NCBI GenBank assembly: GCA_946902985.2
Contig: OX336397.1
Span: forward strand, 184,144,813 to 184,208,812
Length of the DNA stretch: 64,000 bases
Direction of reading: 5' to 3'
From: Meconema thalassinum
Lineage: Eukaryota > Arthropoda > Insecta > Orthoptera > Tettigoniidae
In this document: one piece after another, positions 45,241 through 56,955 of the stretch
Position numbering within the stretch: the first letter of the stretch is position 1
Layout: each line of letters starts with the position of its first letter
Program-made: the position numbers and the translations under genes
The notes under the pieces: model-generated
What the model was told of the DNA's origin: nothing
Seen by the model: only the letters and a program-made list of their open reading frames with translations
Database searches by the model: none

Positions 45241-47248
45241 TGCGACCCCACATGAACGGCACTGGCCAGCAGCACGTCGGTAACTCGATAACCAACTCTC
45301 TGCTTCACCAGAATGCGACCCCAAATGAGCGGCACTGGCCAGCAGCACGTCGGTAACTCGATAACCAACGCTCTGCTTCACCAGAATGAGACGAGTACGG
45401 GGAGCGTGGATGGGCCAACTTACCTGTATTCAGGGGTCCGGGTCACTTCCGCAGCAAAATCACCTCCAGATGACATTTCCCAACCGAAGAGCTCCAAAGG
45501 AGTGGAAGGAAGATGGAGAAGGGGACAACACACACAGGATATCGTACAGACACCCCCCCAAACACCAACGGAACTGCCGTCGGTGAAATAATGCCACAAC
45601 AAAAGATTAAAAATGGATAAATAAAAGGTTTAATATTAAAAATTTAAAGAACACCTCCACCAGAGAAAGAACATGCATCAGCCACCAATATTTTACAATG
45701 AATTAAAGAGACCGCCAAACACGCTTGTTTGCAAGGCCAAAGGAGAAGAAAAGACTTAAATTAAAATTAAAATGTAAAACAGCCCAAAGGTTAAAATAAA
45801 TATTACATGCATAACATACTGAGAAAGGGCTTGACAATTTGCAATGGAATGCAATAGCGATCCGGCATGCAGATGTTCAGGCCACGCCAAAAAAGATAGA
45901 AATAAATTAAATTTAAAAAAAAATTAAATGGGATAGAAAATAAATAAATGATAAGCACGAAGGCGGTAAACACAAGGACATTTACCAAAAATCACAAAAT
46001 TAACATCAACAAGATTACATTAAAAAAAGGATTAAGCAAACACACAACACGTTTGCTTTTTGAGACCCGCGCCAAAGGACTGACCACGAGACCATAATGC
46101 ATCACGGCAAACAACAGACATGGCCACACAAAAAACATGCCAGATCGAAATTACGGCAAACAATTAATAAGATTAAATTTAAACATTAGCAGAAGGAAAT
46201 GAACGGCGGAAAAAAAACAATTACATCTAAAAACTATTAATGCAAGTCGTTTTAAAACTGGACGGATCTTACATAGATTTAAAAAAAGGACAATCCCAAG
46301 CTTGCCAAATGAAAATAAATAATAATTTAAACGTAAAATAAACTAATAAATGTGTCTCCAGAAGGTAAAAAAAATAATAACATACTTAATATATACAAGG
46401 AAACGTTATTAAAACGTAAAAGAAATTTTAGGCCTACAAGCCAAAACATAACAGAAGATCAACATTCATACACGGCCAAAATTGGAGCTCCCAAAATAAA
46501 ATAATTAGATAAATTAAATTAAAAAAACGTACCTTAAAACTTCACAGCGGAGACACAAAAATAATAAAGTAATTAACACATAATTTTACGTAACTACAAG
46601 TGCTTCACAAAAAATGGCTAACACGCCCATGCCTCGTGTAGATGACAGCACTCGATCGCATCCAGTTGCGATTAACTTTGCACATTTCCTCTTCACGGCG
46701 GAACGATGAAATTAAACCTTATGTAGCACAGGCGTTCCCTTTTTCTTGAAATAAATTTAGATTTCGTAGAGAATGGGGGCCAAAAGCCCCCATCAACGGA
46801 GACACCTTTCACGACCAGTCGGCTTGATGTTTACTTCACGACCGCTAATGGCCTACACAAAAATGGCGGAGAATTTTTTGCATGTCAAATCCGAACTGTA
46901 TACATGTAAATAATATTGTCCAATCAGAGAATGACACATCAAACAACAATGTCATAAATAAGTTCATAATTTGGCGGTATCATGAATACACCGGCATTTG
47001 TTTTAAGACGAAGAATATGATTGTCTTTCAATTATGTCATGCGTATAAAGAGTTTTATAAGGCGCAGCCCACACTACCTAGTGGGGAGAGAGGAACTATT
47101 TGAAATCTTTCCAAAGTCCGACAGGTGCTTCCATCTCTTGTTCAAAATGGGAAGCAAGTCACCAGGCGGTCGTTTCAAATGTCGAGATGTTACAATCCAA
47201 GGGTATATACATGTTTGAAATGGTAGGGACGTGCCCTTGCACGTATCA
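45241..47248 (-). repeat. 3' LTR of the Gypsy element
   Basis: 2,008 bp. On the element strand it starts TGATACGTGC and ends GGGGTCGCA. It contains the same open stretches as the other LTR (e.g. 46882-47103), which reflect LTR identity rather than genes. Confidence 0.95.
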
Positions 47249-47249
47249 G

Positions 47250-47264
47250 TCTCCCTCCCTTAAG
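47250..47264 (-). promoter_or_regulatory. Polypurine tract
   Basis: On the element strand AAGGGAGGGAGAC directly precedes the 3' LTR start, the expected place for plus-strand primer generation. Confidence 0.8.
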
Positions 47265-48141
47265 CGTGAACACCGTTCACGAATATGCCAAGGCATAGAC
47301 AGTACTCCTTAACTAGTCGATTCACCAGAGATGTTTCCCGAAGATAATGTTCACCTGTTAACTCCAATTGATGGATGAAACCGCATCGTTTTGGTTAGGA
47401 AGAATGCGGGGTCAGATTATCAGTGATCGGATAATTGATCACCTCGCAAACCACTTAGTCAACAGCATCACTGTGTCCAAAAATCTTCAGAAACGCAGTA
47501 CACCAGCACCAGCAGTGCTTTCAGAGTCCGAGACACGTTAGGAACATTTTCAACAAGTCCAATGTAGGTCGTTTTAGACGAAGTAGGAGGAAGCAATGTG
47601 CAAGATATGATTCGACGCGTGGGCAGCCATTTACAAAAATAGAAGTTAATCTAATTTCAAAAAGGTTTACAGAATTACTAATTCTTACTACATTTCACAA
47701 AGAGAAACAAGGTTGAATTTAAATGAAGAAAATTTTTGACCATGCCCTAGATCCGTGCTTACAACATTTCATTAACAAGTTTACCTTTTTACAGATTCGA
47801 AGTACATTACAAGATTACATGAGTTAGACGACTTTACATTTCGAAGGAACTACGGTAGAGGAATGACCACTACAATTCCCAAAGGGAACAGGAATACAAG
47901 GTTACCATGAGTTAGGTCTCCCACCGAGCCCAACTTACATGTTAGCATCTCTTATGAAACATCAAATTTAGGTACACTTTTACAATTTACCATTACAATG
48001 GGAACTTCCCAACAATACAGTTTGTATCCCACCAGAGTTTTCAAATCCAATTAAATTCAAAATTCCACAAGGAACAGAGGCTTGAAGGCTTCCATGAAGG
48101 TTATGGATACTCTACATTATACAAGCTCAGTTTTACAAAAT
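47265..48141 (-). other. Gypsy internal 3' region without ORF
   Basis: Between the integrase stop and the polypurine tract, ~880 bp. No envelope or other ORF seen. Confidence 0.6.
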
Positions 48142-49254
48142 TTATGGTAGCATTTCCTCATTAGAAACGTCTCCACCTCGTTTAATGTGTGATAGATGCA
48201 CTCTAGAAATTTTGTTGGCCTTAGGGTTTCGAACAAGAAGAGTAAGAGGAGTCAAGAATGCCTCTACATAACATGGGCCTTTAAAACGAGGGGTTAACTT
48301 GCTTGAAACTAGATTACTGACGCCCTTGGGCTCGAAATTGCGGACGTACACAACATCACCAATTTCCAAATCAGCCGGCTTGCGACAGGCATTGTGTCGC
48401 CTGGCAAGTTGGTCATGGGATACCTTAATATTCTCTCTAGCCTTGTCGAATTTCGCCCTCATATCCTCGGGCGTGAAACTGTCAGGAAGGAGATCGTGCA
48501 GGTTCCACAGGTTGGACAACGGAGAATTAGCCATAAAGGAAAACATTAACGAAAAAGGGGTAGCTTGCGTGCTCTCATGCACGGCGGTGTTGAAAGCAAA
48601 ATTGAGCCAATGCAAATTAGAATCCCACTTGGAATGGTCGTCGTGGTGGAAAGCAATCAGAGCAGAACGGAGATTACGATTGACTCGCTCAGCAAGAGAC
48701 GGGTTAGGAAAATAGGGAGTGGTGGTTACATGCGAAATAGCATAATCAAATAAGAATTGACGGAACTGATGAGATACAAAGCACTTGGCATTATCTGACA
48801 CCAGATACTGACACGGCCCAAAAGACGAGAAGATGGAATTAAGACACTTTATGACGGAACTGGTCGTAGCCTGTCTGGTGGGGAAAATCCAACTAAACCG
48901 GGAGAAACCGTCAGTGCAAACAAGCGCAAATTGGTTTCCCCGACCAGAGCGAGGGAACGGTCCAACATGGTCGATAAAAAGCCTCTCCATGGGTCTAGAT
49001 GCTGGTTCGGATGACAACAGGCCAACCTTAGTAGAAACCGGAGGTTTGCTAATACTGCATGCAGCACAATTCCTAATGAGCCTCCTGATGTCGCCATCCA
49101 TACCTTGCCAAATGAAAAACTGTCTGATTTTAGCTCGGGTCTTGAATACTCCTAGGTGGCCACCAATAGGAGATTCATGATAGTAACGAAAGATTTCCGG
49201 AATGAGGATCGACGGGAGCACAATTTTAGTTAGGCGGTCATGACGAGACGAACA
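48142..49254 (-). CDS. Gypsy integrase
   Basis: About 360 codons. An N-terminal HHCC zinc motif (YYHESPIGGHLG ... CAAC), the catalytic core with Asp in FIDHVGPF, Asp in LVSDNAKCF and Glu in SLAERVNRNL, and a C-terminal region (GDVVYVRNFE ... HLSHIKRGG) resembling a GPY/F-type or chromo-like tail. It is in the same frame as the RT-RNase H ORF, separated from it only by a TGA at 49255-49257, so it is normally part of one pol polyprotein. It would insert the cDNA and make the 5 bp staggered cut. Confidence 0.93.
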   Translation of the reverse strand, partial: CSSRHDRLTKIVLPSILIPEIFRYYHESPIGGHLGVFKTRAKIRQFFIWQGMDGDIRRLIRNCAACSISKPPVSTKVGLLSSEPASRPMERLFIDHVGPFPRSGRGNQFALVCTDGFSRFSWIFPTRQATTSSVIKCLNSIFSSFGPCQYLVSDNAKCFVSHQFRQFLFDYAISHVTTTPYFPNPSLAERVNRNLRSALIAFHHDDHSKWDSNLHWLNFAFNTAVHESTQATPFSLMFSFMANSPLSNLWNLHDLLPDSFTPEDMRAKFDKARENIKVSHDQLARRHNACRKPADLEIGDVVYVRNFEPKGVSNLVSSKLTPRFKGPCYVEAFLTPLTLLVRNPKANKISRVHLSHIKRGGDVSNEEMLP

Positions 49255-50935
49255 TCACAATACACCGTCCTTCAGAGAGTAGGGCTTGATCACTTCACCA
49301 GAATTGATTCGGTCAATAAGGCTAGATAAGGAGGGGTCTTCTTTCTGGAATCGTCTCACATCCTCAAAAAGCACAGGGGAATTGCTAAGAACGGCATTGA
49401 CACAATTTACAGCAGATACAAGGTTTACGGGTTCACATTCCTGAACATCCTCTTCAGCTGTTTCCTCGTACATGCGGCTTAAAGAATCAGCTACCGCATT
49501 TTCGGACCCACGAATATGTTGGACAGTGAACTGGAACGACAGAATCCTAGTTGCCCACCTAGCAATTCTACCAGTTTTGCGGGGTTTCCCTAAGACCCAG
49601 CTCAAGGCTTGGTTATCGGACTCAAGGAGAAACTTGGTGTGCTCAAGATACATACGGAATTTTTCTAGAGCGAACAACACAGCTAAACCCTCAAGTTCGT
49701 AAATGGAATACTTCCTCTCTGCGTCCGTTAAGGTACGAGAAGCGTATGCAATGGGTTGCCTACCCAGATCAGATTCCTGCAGTAGGACACAACCAACACC
49801 ACGACCACACACATCAGTCTGCACAATGAACTGCTTCCCAAAATCCGGAATGGCTAACACAGGGGCGTTAGAGAGCGCAAGCTTAAGATCTTCGAAGGCT
49901 GCTTGCTGAGAGGGACCCCACTCAAACTTCACAGCCTTTTTGCGTAATTGATTTAGAGGAGCAGCACGGTCGGCAAAGTTACTGATAAACTTACGGATGA
50001 AGTTGACCATACCAATGTAGCGAGCAACACCCTTGGCGTTCTTGGGTGGTTTAAAATCTCTGATGGCCTGCGTACGAGACTGGTCCACTGAGATACCAGA
50101 TTCAGAAACAATATGACCCAAGAAGGAAATTTTGGGCTTGGCAAAGGAAACCTTGGACAATTTGACGGTAAGTCCAGCGTCACGCAACCGATCAAGTACA
50201 ATTTTCAGATGATCAACGTGTTCCTCGAAGGACTCGGAATAGATCACCACATCGTCAAGGTAGTGGTACACAAACTTGAATTTAATTTCTGAAAATACCT
50301 TGTCCAGAAGTCTACTCAACACAGCGGCTCCGGTGGATAGGCCAAACGGGACACGGGCATACTCAAACAGGTTCCAGTCAGTGGAAAAAGCAGTAACATG
50401 CCTGGATTCAGGAGAGAGGGGAATTTGGAAGTAGGAAGAATTTAAATCGGGGATCGTGAACACCTTCGCGTTGCGAAACCAACTAAAACATGTGTGAAAG
50501 TCCGGCAAAGGAATGGACTGCAAAACAACTTTTTGATTAAGAGCCCTATAGTCGACCACCGGCCGAAAACCACCGTTAGGTTTTGGCACAAGAAATACAG
50601 GGGATGAGTAGGCAGAGATAGAGGGTTGGATTACACCTTCTTCTAACATCTTATCGATAATCTTACGAAGTTCAGCCATCTTGGGCAGGGCAAGGCGATA
50701 CGGGCTGGAACGCACCGGCACAGAATCGGTTAGCTCAATCCTGTACTCCATCAAATGGGTTACACCCAACTTGTCAGTAAATACATCGCCATACTCCTGA
50801 CATAACCTCTTAATGGCATCCTTTTGAAGACTCGTTAAATTTTCCAGATCGAGATCCTCAATAGTCATAGGTTCACTAACAGAATTGACAGCAGGAGAAG
50901 TAAAAAACCGGGTTAAAAGATAATTTACTCTGTGG
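49255..50935 (-). CDS. Gypsy reverse transcriptase-RNase H
   Basis: RT motifs: EGVIQPSISAYSSPVFLVPK, PVVDYRALNQ, VFTIPDLNSSYFQIPL, ARVPFGLSTGAAV and the catalytic YHYLDDVVIYS; then SFLGHIVS and the thumb. RNase H has FIVQTDVCGRG (Asp), YELEGLAVL (Glu), LESDNQALSW (Asp) and NAVADSLSR (Asp). The frame is open upstream to 51039, overlapping the gag-protease ORF by ~160 bp in a different (+1) frame; the switch most likely lies at a six-T run near 50898. It ends with TGA directly before the integrase part, probably a point mutation. Confidence 0.95.
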
Positions 50936-51856
50936 ATTAAACTTAAACCATAAGTTGCGAGCACCAAAATCAAGAAGCATACCAACGTGTGACATGAAAT
51001 TAGCTCCAATGACCACAGCACAAGAAAGATTTCTGGCAACCAAAAATTTAAATTTCCAAGAAAAATTTAGAATATGAATTTTGACTGTCATACTACCCAA
51101 AATATTTAAGTTTGAACAATTTGCCGAAATAAAAGATTCATTGTTAGGCTCTAACTCAGGAAATTTGCAAACACTCTTCATAGATAAAAACCAGTCCTCG
51201 CTTATAAAGGATGCGACACTACCAGAATCAAGCAACACAGAAACGGGCTCGTCATTGACACAAATTTCAATAAACGGGGATATTCCTTTAGCCACAGGAG
51301 AAATTCCAAAATCATTACTCACTCTAACACGATTACAATTAGGTGACGAGGACACCCGCACCTCAGGTTTCACACAACGTTTAGAATTAGGCTGACTTGC
51401 CACGACATTGCTCACCGACAGGTTAGGTAGGCCAGCGACATAAGCAGAATTAGCACGTGATGAATTAGTTTTCATAGAGTTATCAAGACTATCATTGGTA
51501 GGGCGACCAGAAACTTCACAGGGTTTTCCCAAATTCTTATGCACAGAAATATCCTTGGAAGTAACACCCGAATTGGTCTCCTCAACGTTCCGTCCTTGGC
51601 GATACACAGCCTGGTTACTCGGGCACACCTTCTTGACATGTCCCACGCCACCGCACGTGTGGCACTTAATGTTGGGTCGAGGATGAAACATAACCTTAGG
51701 CGGGGGACGAGACATCAAGGAAGGAGGGGGACAAGACATCAAGGAAGGAGGAGGAACATTAGCTACACGAAGGGAATCTGCATGCTTCACAGCCATAGCC
51801 TCTATAACGACCTGTTTCAGCTCGACAAATGACGAAGGCCTGGTACACATAGTCAT
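50876..51856 (-). CDS. Gypsy gag C-terminus (zinc knuckle) and aspartic protease
   Basis: A CCHC zinc knuckle CHTCGGVGHVKKVC (about residues 64-77) preceded by a PPPSLMS-type repeat, a ~100-residue Ser/Asn-rich linker, and a retropepsin-like domain with VLLDSGSVASF (active-site DSG) and a second strand VVIGANFMSHVG. It overlaps the upstream gag frame by 4 bases; a single missing base near 51870 probably split gag, since the sequence carries straight on in the new frame. Confidence 0.9.
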   Translation of the reverse strand: MTMCTRPSSFVELKQVVIEAMAVKHADSLRVANVPPPSLMSCPPPSLMSRPPPKVMFHPRPNIKCHTCGGVGHVKKVCPSNQAVYRQGRNVEETNSGVTSKDISVHKNLGKPCEVSGRPTNDSLDNSMKTNSSRANSAYVAGLPNLSVSNVVASQPNSKRCVKPEVRVSSSPNCNRVRVSNDFGISPVAKGISPFIEICVNDEPVSVLLDSGSVASFISEDWFLSMKSVCKFPELEPNNESFISANCSNLNILGSMTVKIHILNFSWKFKFLVARNLSCAVVIGANFMSHVGMLLDFGARNLWFKFNPQSKLSFNPVFYFSCCQFC

Positions 51857-52671
51857 GTATGACCTATATGAGGCGAAAACCCATTCACAATTGATGACAC
51901 CAACTGTCGCTCGGTTAAAGGGGATGCAAAAACCTGGGCATACACCTTAATGTCGCTGACATAGTCGCTAAGGGACTCGTCCAGCCTTTGGACACGATAA
52001 AGGAACTTATGCTCGAGAGCACTTAGGGCGCTCGCAGGGACAAAAAACCACAACACTTCCCTAATAAACATGGCTAAGGACATGCGGAGGTGGATAGCTT
52101 CAACAAGCTTATCGCGCAGCATACCGGATGCAACTGGATACAAAAGTTGGAAAGTCTGAACTTCCGACATCCCAAAAATCGAGGCATGGTTACCCAACTC
52201 GACCACTTGCTTTAAAAATTGTACCACTTGGGTAACGTCATCAAGGTTGAAATGCTTTAATTTAGTTAAGAAACCAGAAATAGGATGAGGAATCGACCCA
52301 TAATTGAAGGTAGGTGAGAACGTAGCATTAGGAATAGAGACATTGTTACCAGGGTAGCCCGCTCGCACACCCTCTACAGGCGACAAAACATTTATATTAC
52401 TAGAGAAAGAACTGGGATGCAATGGGTCGACAGGACCCAGGAAATCATTAGGTGACCTAACATGAGAAGAATGACCGTATGCAGGACTAAGTGGTATGGA
52501 CGAGCCAGCGCCAGGCAACAGAGGGGCAGGCAAACTACTACTGGTAATCGATCCCAAAACCTCAGACCTAGTAAACAGAGGTGATTCACGTTCAACCCCA
52601 GAAGAACTCTCCAAATTCACAAGGTTATCGCTTAAGTCAATTAAATTGAAAACACTATTGTTGTCGGCCAT
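51853..52671 (-). CDS. Gypsy gag N-terminal part
   Basis: ATG 52671 gives MADNNSVFNLIDLSDNLVNL, a Pro/Ser-rich segment, and a retrotransposon gag capsid-like region (KLKHFNLDDVTQVVQFLKQV ... FLYRVQRLDESLSDYVSDIK). It stops at TGA 51853-51855 after FSPHIG; the zinc knuckle continues in the neighbouring frame, so the stop results from a 1-base deletion. Assembles the virus-like particle. Confidence 0.88.
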   Translation of the reverse strand: MADNNSVFNLIDLSDNLVNLESSSGVERESPLFTRSEVLGSITSSSLPAPLLPGAGSSIPLSPAYGHSSHVRSPNDFLGPVDPLHPSSFSSNINVLSPVEGVRAGYPGNNVSIPNATFSPTFNYGSIPHPISGFLTKLKHFNLDDVTQVVQFLKQVVELGNHASIFGMSEVQTFQLLYPVASGMLRDKLVEAIHLRMSLAMFIREVLWFFVPASALSALEHKFLYRVQRLDESLSDYVSDIKVYAQVFASPLTERQLVSSIVNGFSPHIGHT

Positions 52672-53300
52672 TTTGGAAAACACAGAATGCAGACAACCAA
52701 TATAGAAGGAAACAAATTTCAGGAATTACAAGGACAGTTTACACTTTCACAACAGTACCACAACAAGCAATTACCATCACCAAAGATTAGGCTGACACTC
52801 AAACACAGCCACCCTACTACACCAAATCATGCACCATGCTGTCCAGAACTGCACACGTCACCACCGGCTTGGCTCGAGAACAGGGAGCTAAATTACAAAA
52901 ATTGGCACAAAACATCAGGCTACCAGCTTCCGACGGGGCTCCAGGATGCCTTCACACGCAGCATATAGGCTATCAGAACATTAAGAAATCCCATTTCCCA
53001 TGCCAAGAACACATGTCAGTCACTCACCGGGCTTCATCTTCAGTGGGGATGTTGCACACAAACAGGATAAAACTACAGCAGGAAACACCTCGCTTAGAAC
53101 AGGTTACATACAGCATACCACATGGATATCCAGAGGCAAACATGAAACACAATAAACGACAAGGATTAGCTTTACACAACATTAAGTGCACTTTCCTGAG
53201 AAAATCCCACCACCAACTGACCCATCGGCATTAGAGGGGTCCATAAAACAGCCTGTGGGTACTGGGGAGGGGGTAGTTACGGAAGTGAACATGAGCAGGA
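52672..53300 (-). other. Gypsy 5' leader
   Basis: About 630 bp between primer binding site and gag ATG; expected to hold the packaging signal. No ORF with support. Confidence 0.6.
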
Positions 53301-53310
53301 TCTGCTACCA
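53301..53310 (-). promoter_or_regulatory. Primer binding site (initiator-Met tRNA type)
   Basis: TGGTAGCAGA on the element strand, 3 bases after the 5' LTR; matches the 3' end of tRNA-iMet over 10 bases, then diverges. Confidence 0.7.
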
Positions 53311-53313
53311 GAA

Positions 53314-55408
53314 TGCGACCCCACATGAACGGCACTGGCCAGCAGCACGTCGGTAACTCGATAACCAACGCTCTGCTTCACCAGAATGCGACCCCAAATG
53401 AGCGGCACTGGCCAGCAGCACGTCGGTAACTCGATAACCAACGCTCTGCTTCACCAGAATGAGACGAGTACGGGGAGCGTGGATGGGCCAACTTACCTGT
53501 ATTCAGGGGTCCGGGTCACTTCCGCAGCAAAATCACCTCCAGATGACATGTCCCAGCCGAAGAGCTCCAAAGGAGTGGAAGGAAGATGGAGAAGGGGACA
53601 ACACACACAGGATATCGTACAGACACCCCCCCAAAAACCAACGGAACTGCCATCGGTGAAATAATGCCACAACAAAAGATTAAAAATGGATAAATAAAAG
53701 GTTTAATATTAAAAATTTAAAGAACACCTCCACCAGAGAAGGAACATGCATCAGCCACCAATATTTTACAATGAATTAAAGAGACCGCCAAACATGCTTG
53801 TTTGCAAGGCCAAAGGTGAAGAAAAGACTTAAATTAAAATTAAAATGTAAAACAGCCCAAAGGTTAAAATAAATATTACATGCATAACATACTGAGAAAG
53901 GGCTTGACAATTTGCAATGGAATGCAATAGCGATCCGGCATAACCAACGCTCTGCTTCACCAGAATGAGACGAGAACGGGGAGCGTGGATGGGCCAACTT
54001 ACCTGTATTCAGGGGTCCGGGTCACTTCCGCAGCAAAATCACGCCAAAAAAAAGATAGAAATAAATTAAATTTAAAAAAAAATTAAATGGGATAGAAAAT
54101 AAATAAATGATAAGCACGAAGGCGGAAAACACAAGGACATTTACCAAAAATCACAAAATTAACATCAACAAGATTACATTAAAAAAAAGGATTAAGCTAC
54201 CACACAACACGTTTGCTTTTTGAGACCCGCGCCAAAGGACTGACCACGAGACCATAATGCATCACGGCAAACAACAGACATGGCCACACAAAAACATGCC
54301 AGATCGAAATTACGGCAAACAATTAATAAGATTAAATTTAAACATTAGCAGAAGGAAATGAACGGCGGAAAAAAAACAATTACATCTAAAAACTATTAAT
54401 GCAAGTCGTTTTAAAACTGGACGGATCTTACATAGATTTAAAAAAAAGGACAATCCCAAGCTTGCCAAATGAAAATAAATAATAATTTAAACGTAAAATA
54501 AACTAATAAATGTGTCTCCAGAAGGTAAAAAAATAATAACAAACTTAATATATACAAGGAAACGTTATTAAAACGTAAAAGAAATTTTAGGCCTACAAGC
54601 CAAAACATAACAGAAGATCAACATTCATACACGGCCAAAATTAAAGCTCCCGAAATAAAATAATTAGATAAATTAAATTTAAAAAAACGTACCTTAAAAC
54701 TTCACAGCGGAGACACAAAAATAATAAAGTAATTAACACATAATTTCACGTAACTACAAGTGCTTCACAAAAAATGGCTAACACGCCCATGCCTCGTGTA
54801 GATGACAGCACTCGATCGCATCCAGTTGCGATTATTTTTGCACATTTCCTCTTCACGGCGGAACGATGAAATTAAACCTTATGTAGCACAGGCGTTCCCT
54901 TTTTCTTGAAATAAATTTAGATTTCGTAGAGAATGGGGGCCAAAAGCCCCCATCAACGGAGACACCTTTCACGACCAGTCGGCTTGATGTTTACTTCACG
55001 ACCGCTAATGGCCTACACAAAAATGGCGGAGAATTTTTTGCATGTCAAATCCGAACTGTATACATGTAAATAATATTGTACAATCAGAGAATGACACATC
55101 AAACAACAATGTCATAAATAAGTTCATAATTTGGCGGTATCATGAATACACCGGCATTTGTTTTAAGACGAAGAATATGATTGTCTTTCAATTATGTCAT
55201 GCGTATAAAGAGTTTTATAAGGCGCAGCCCACACTACCTAGTGGGGAGACAGGAACTATTTGAAATCTTTCCAAAGTCCGACAGGTGCTACCATCTCGTG
55301 TTCAAAATGGGAAGCAAGTCACCAGGCGGTCGTTTCAAATGTCGAGATGTTACAATCCAAGGGTATATACTTGTTTGAAATGGTAGGGACGTGCCCTTGC
55401 ACGTATCA
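53314..55408 (-). repeat. 5' LTR of the Gypsy element, with internal rearrangement
   Basis: 2,095 bp, nearly identical to 45241-47248. At 53941-54042 it carries an extra ~100 bp copy of LTR sequence otherwise at about 53441-53540 (TAACCAACGCTCTGCTTCAC ... CGCAGCAAAATCAC) replacing ~20 bp present in the other LTR, as by template switching during reverse transcription. Confidence 0.95.
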
Positions 55409-55635
55409 GTTATTATTACAGTAAAATTTTTAAGACACACAAGTTTTCATAACTAACACACATAGTTCTGCTTGCTGGAGACTGAATACGGTACCTAGCC
55501 AGAGAGAGGCCTTGTGAGAGCTGTTGCTGCTGCTGACAAGGAAGAAATGTCAACGTCAGCAGGAAGAGCGATATCAGCTTACTTGCTTGGTAGAGGCTAG
55601 AAGGTCTGCTGTTTAAACAGCCGCCATGTTGGTTC

Positions 55636-55866
55636 TTAGGCGTTAGTAATACCAATGTATAAGGGGCAGCCATTTTGGTTCCTTATTAAAATCATGAAAC
55701 TAGTATAAGGTACGTGAATCTTATCGCGTTTGAGGAATGTGGCGGGGCGTGGGAACATGTGAGAAAGAGAAACAGACCACCATTCAAGGTCAAAACGCTG
55801 AGAAAATGCAACTTTTTCTGTTCCTAGGCTAACTGATAGCGATTGCGTTAGTGATGCACTTGCCAT
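55636..55866 (-). CDS. Conserved 76-codon ORF, E2 counterpart of 33891-34112
   Basis: MASASLTQSLSVSLGTEKVA...; open in full in both cassettes with size differences that are multiples of three. No domain and no further support; it may be an accident of the 5' region of the micro-gene. Confidence 0.35.
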   Translation of the reverse strand: MASASLTQSLSVSLGTEKVAFSQRFDLEWWSVSLSHMFPRPATFLKRDKIHVPYTSFMILIRNQNGCPLYIGITNA

Positions 55867-56056
55867 TTTAGCAAACGGGCGTATACAGTAGAGCTCTGAA
55901 CTGAACTTTGGAAGAAAAAATCCTTTTATTTTTGGTATGTACCTATGAATGATTATTTTAATAATGTCATTCTAATGAACCTTAAATTTGTAGTTATTGA
56001 TAAGGTAATTAATGATTTTCCTCTTTATTTGTTTGAAGATAACCGGTATAGCTGTC

Positions 56057-56873
56057 ATGTCTGAGAGAATGATCATTCCACTTTTGAACCCACTAGAAGA
56101 AAACAGCAACAAGCCAGTACAAGCCAAGGTGAGATTTTTTTGAACTAACTTGTTTCATTTTTGTTTGATATTTTTTTAATGAAATGCATTTATTGACCTG
56201 AATTTAGGTATTTATAGCGGTTTATTTATTCTTAGAAACGTGGAAAGAAAAGCTTTACCGCCGTAGCAGTGACTGAAAACCCAAGACGCAGTAGAGTGCA
56301 ACCATTGTTTCCATGCAGTGAACTATTGAAAACTCAGGTAAGTCTAACTTAAAAATGCTATTCCATTTTACCATTAATGAAAAACCATAGACAAAAAATA
56401 TTCATTACCTGTACATGACTGGGACGATGATTGCTTTCTTGATTAATGACTATGTATTGGCAACTGGTACAAGACCATATTGGATGTTTACCGGGAAAGT
56501 ACAAGGCCATGTTGGATTTTCTAAAAACAAAAATTTAAATTTAATTTAAGGGTGGTTCCCTATGGACTCAACGAATATCCACAGGTTTGAACATGACAAT
56601 CTGAACAAAATGACATGACATTATTATTTTTTGTTTATGTATTGGTTAAAGGGGAATGTAAATGACTGCAGCTTTATAAAAAGAAAATAAGTACATGGGT
56701 TACTGTTAGTGTCGACATACAGTTAATTATAATTTTTATGGTGTTTTTATTTAATGTCAATTAACGTTAAAGTTTCATTTGCAAGTATTGATTGATTGAT
56801 TGATTGAATGATTGGTTATTTTGTTTGCTTTTAGGTGTCGTCATGCGCCATTTACGTAATGAACAGACAGTGA
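56057..56873 (+). CDS. Three-exon micro-gene (70 aa), E2 copy
   Basis: Exon 1 56057-56128 (24 codons, donor CCAAG|GTGAG), exon 2 56236-56337 (acceptor TTCTTAG|, 34 codons, donor CTCAG|GTAAG), exon 3 56835-56873 (acceptor GCTTTTAG|, 12 codons, TGA). Phase-0 introns as in E1. Starts MSERMIIPLLNPLEENSNKP and continues KRGKKSFTAVAVTENPRRSR, ending with CAIYVMNRQ. A one-codon difference in exon 1 and amino-acid changes against E1 leave all frames and splice sites intact. Located between the putative promoter region and the IAP pseudogene, same strand as the latter. Confidence 0.65.
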
Positions 56874-56955
56874 ACAAGCATATATTATGCTTTAAAGAAC
56901 TTTGTGCTCTTGTGCAGCGTTAATAACTTGCAATAAAAAAGTTTTATTATAACTC

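Larger units (their letters stand above)
45241..55408 (-). mobile_element. Ty3/Gypsy LTR retrotransposon, nearly complete
   Basis: 10,168 bp on the minus strand with two LTRs of ~2.0-2.1 kb, primer binding site, polypurine tract and gag-protease-RT-RNase H-integrase order (integrase last, the Ty3/Gypsy order). The 5 bp target duplication GTTAT is at 45236-45240 and 55409-55413. The two flanks together match the uninterrupted sequence at about 34340-34395 in E1 (reverse complement), confirming the boundaries. LTRs are nearly identical apart from one rearranged segment, so insertion is recent. Three frame breaks prevent a full polyprotein. No envelope-like ORF seen. Confidence 0.95.

Noticed and set aside
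46882..47312. ORFs in the left LTR that recur at 55042-55378
   Set aside because: They repeat because the LTRs are near-identical; no domain, and the recurrence is not independent conservation.
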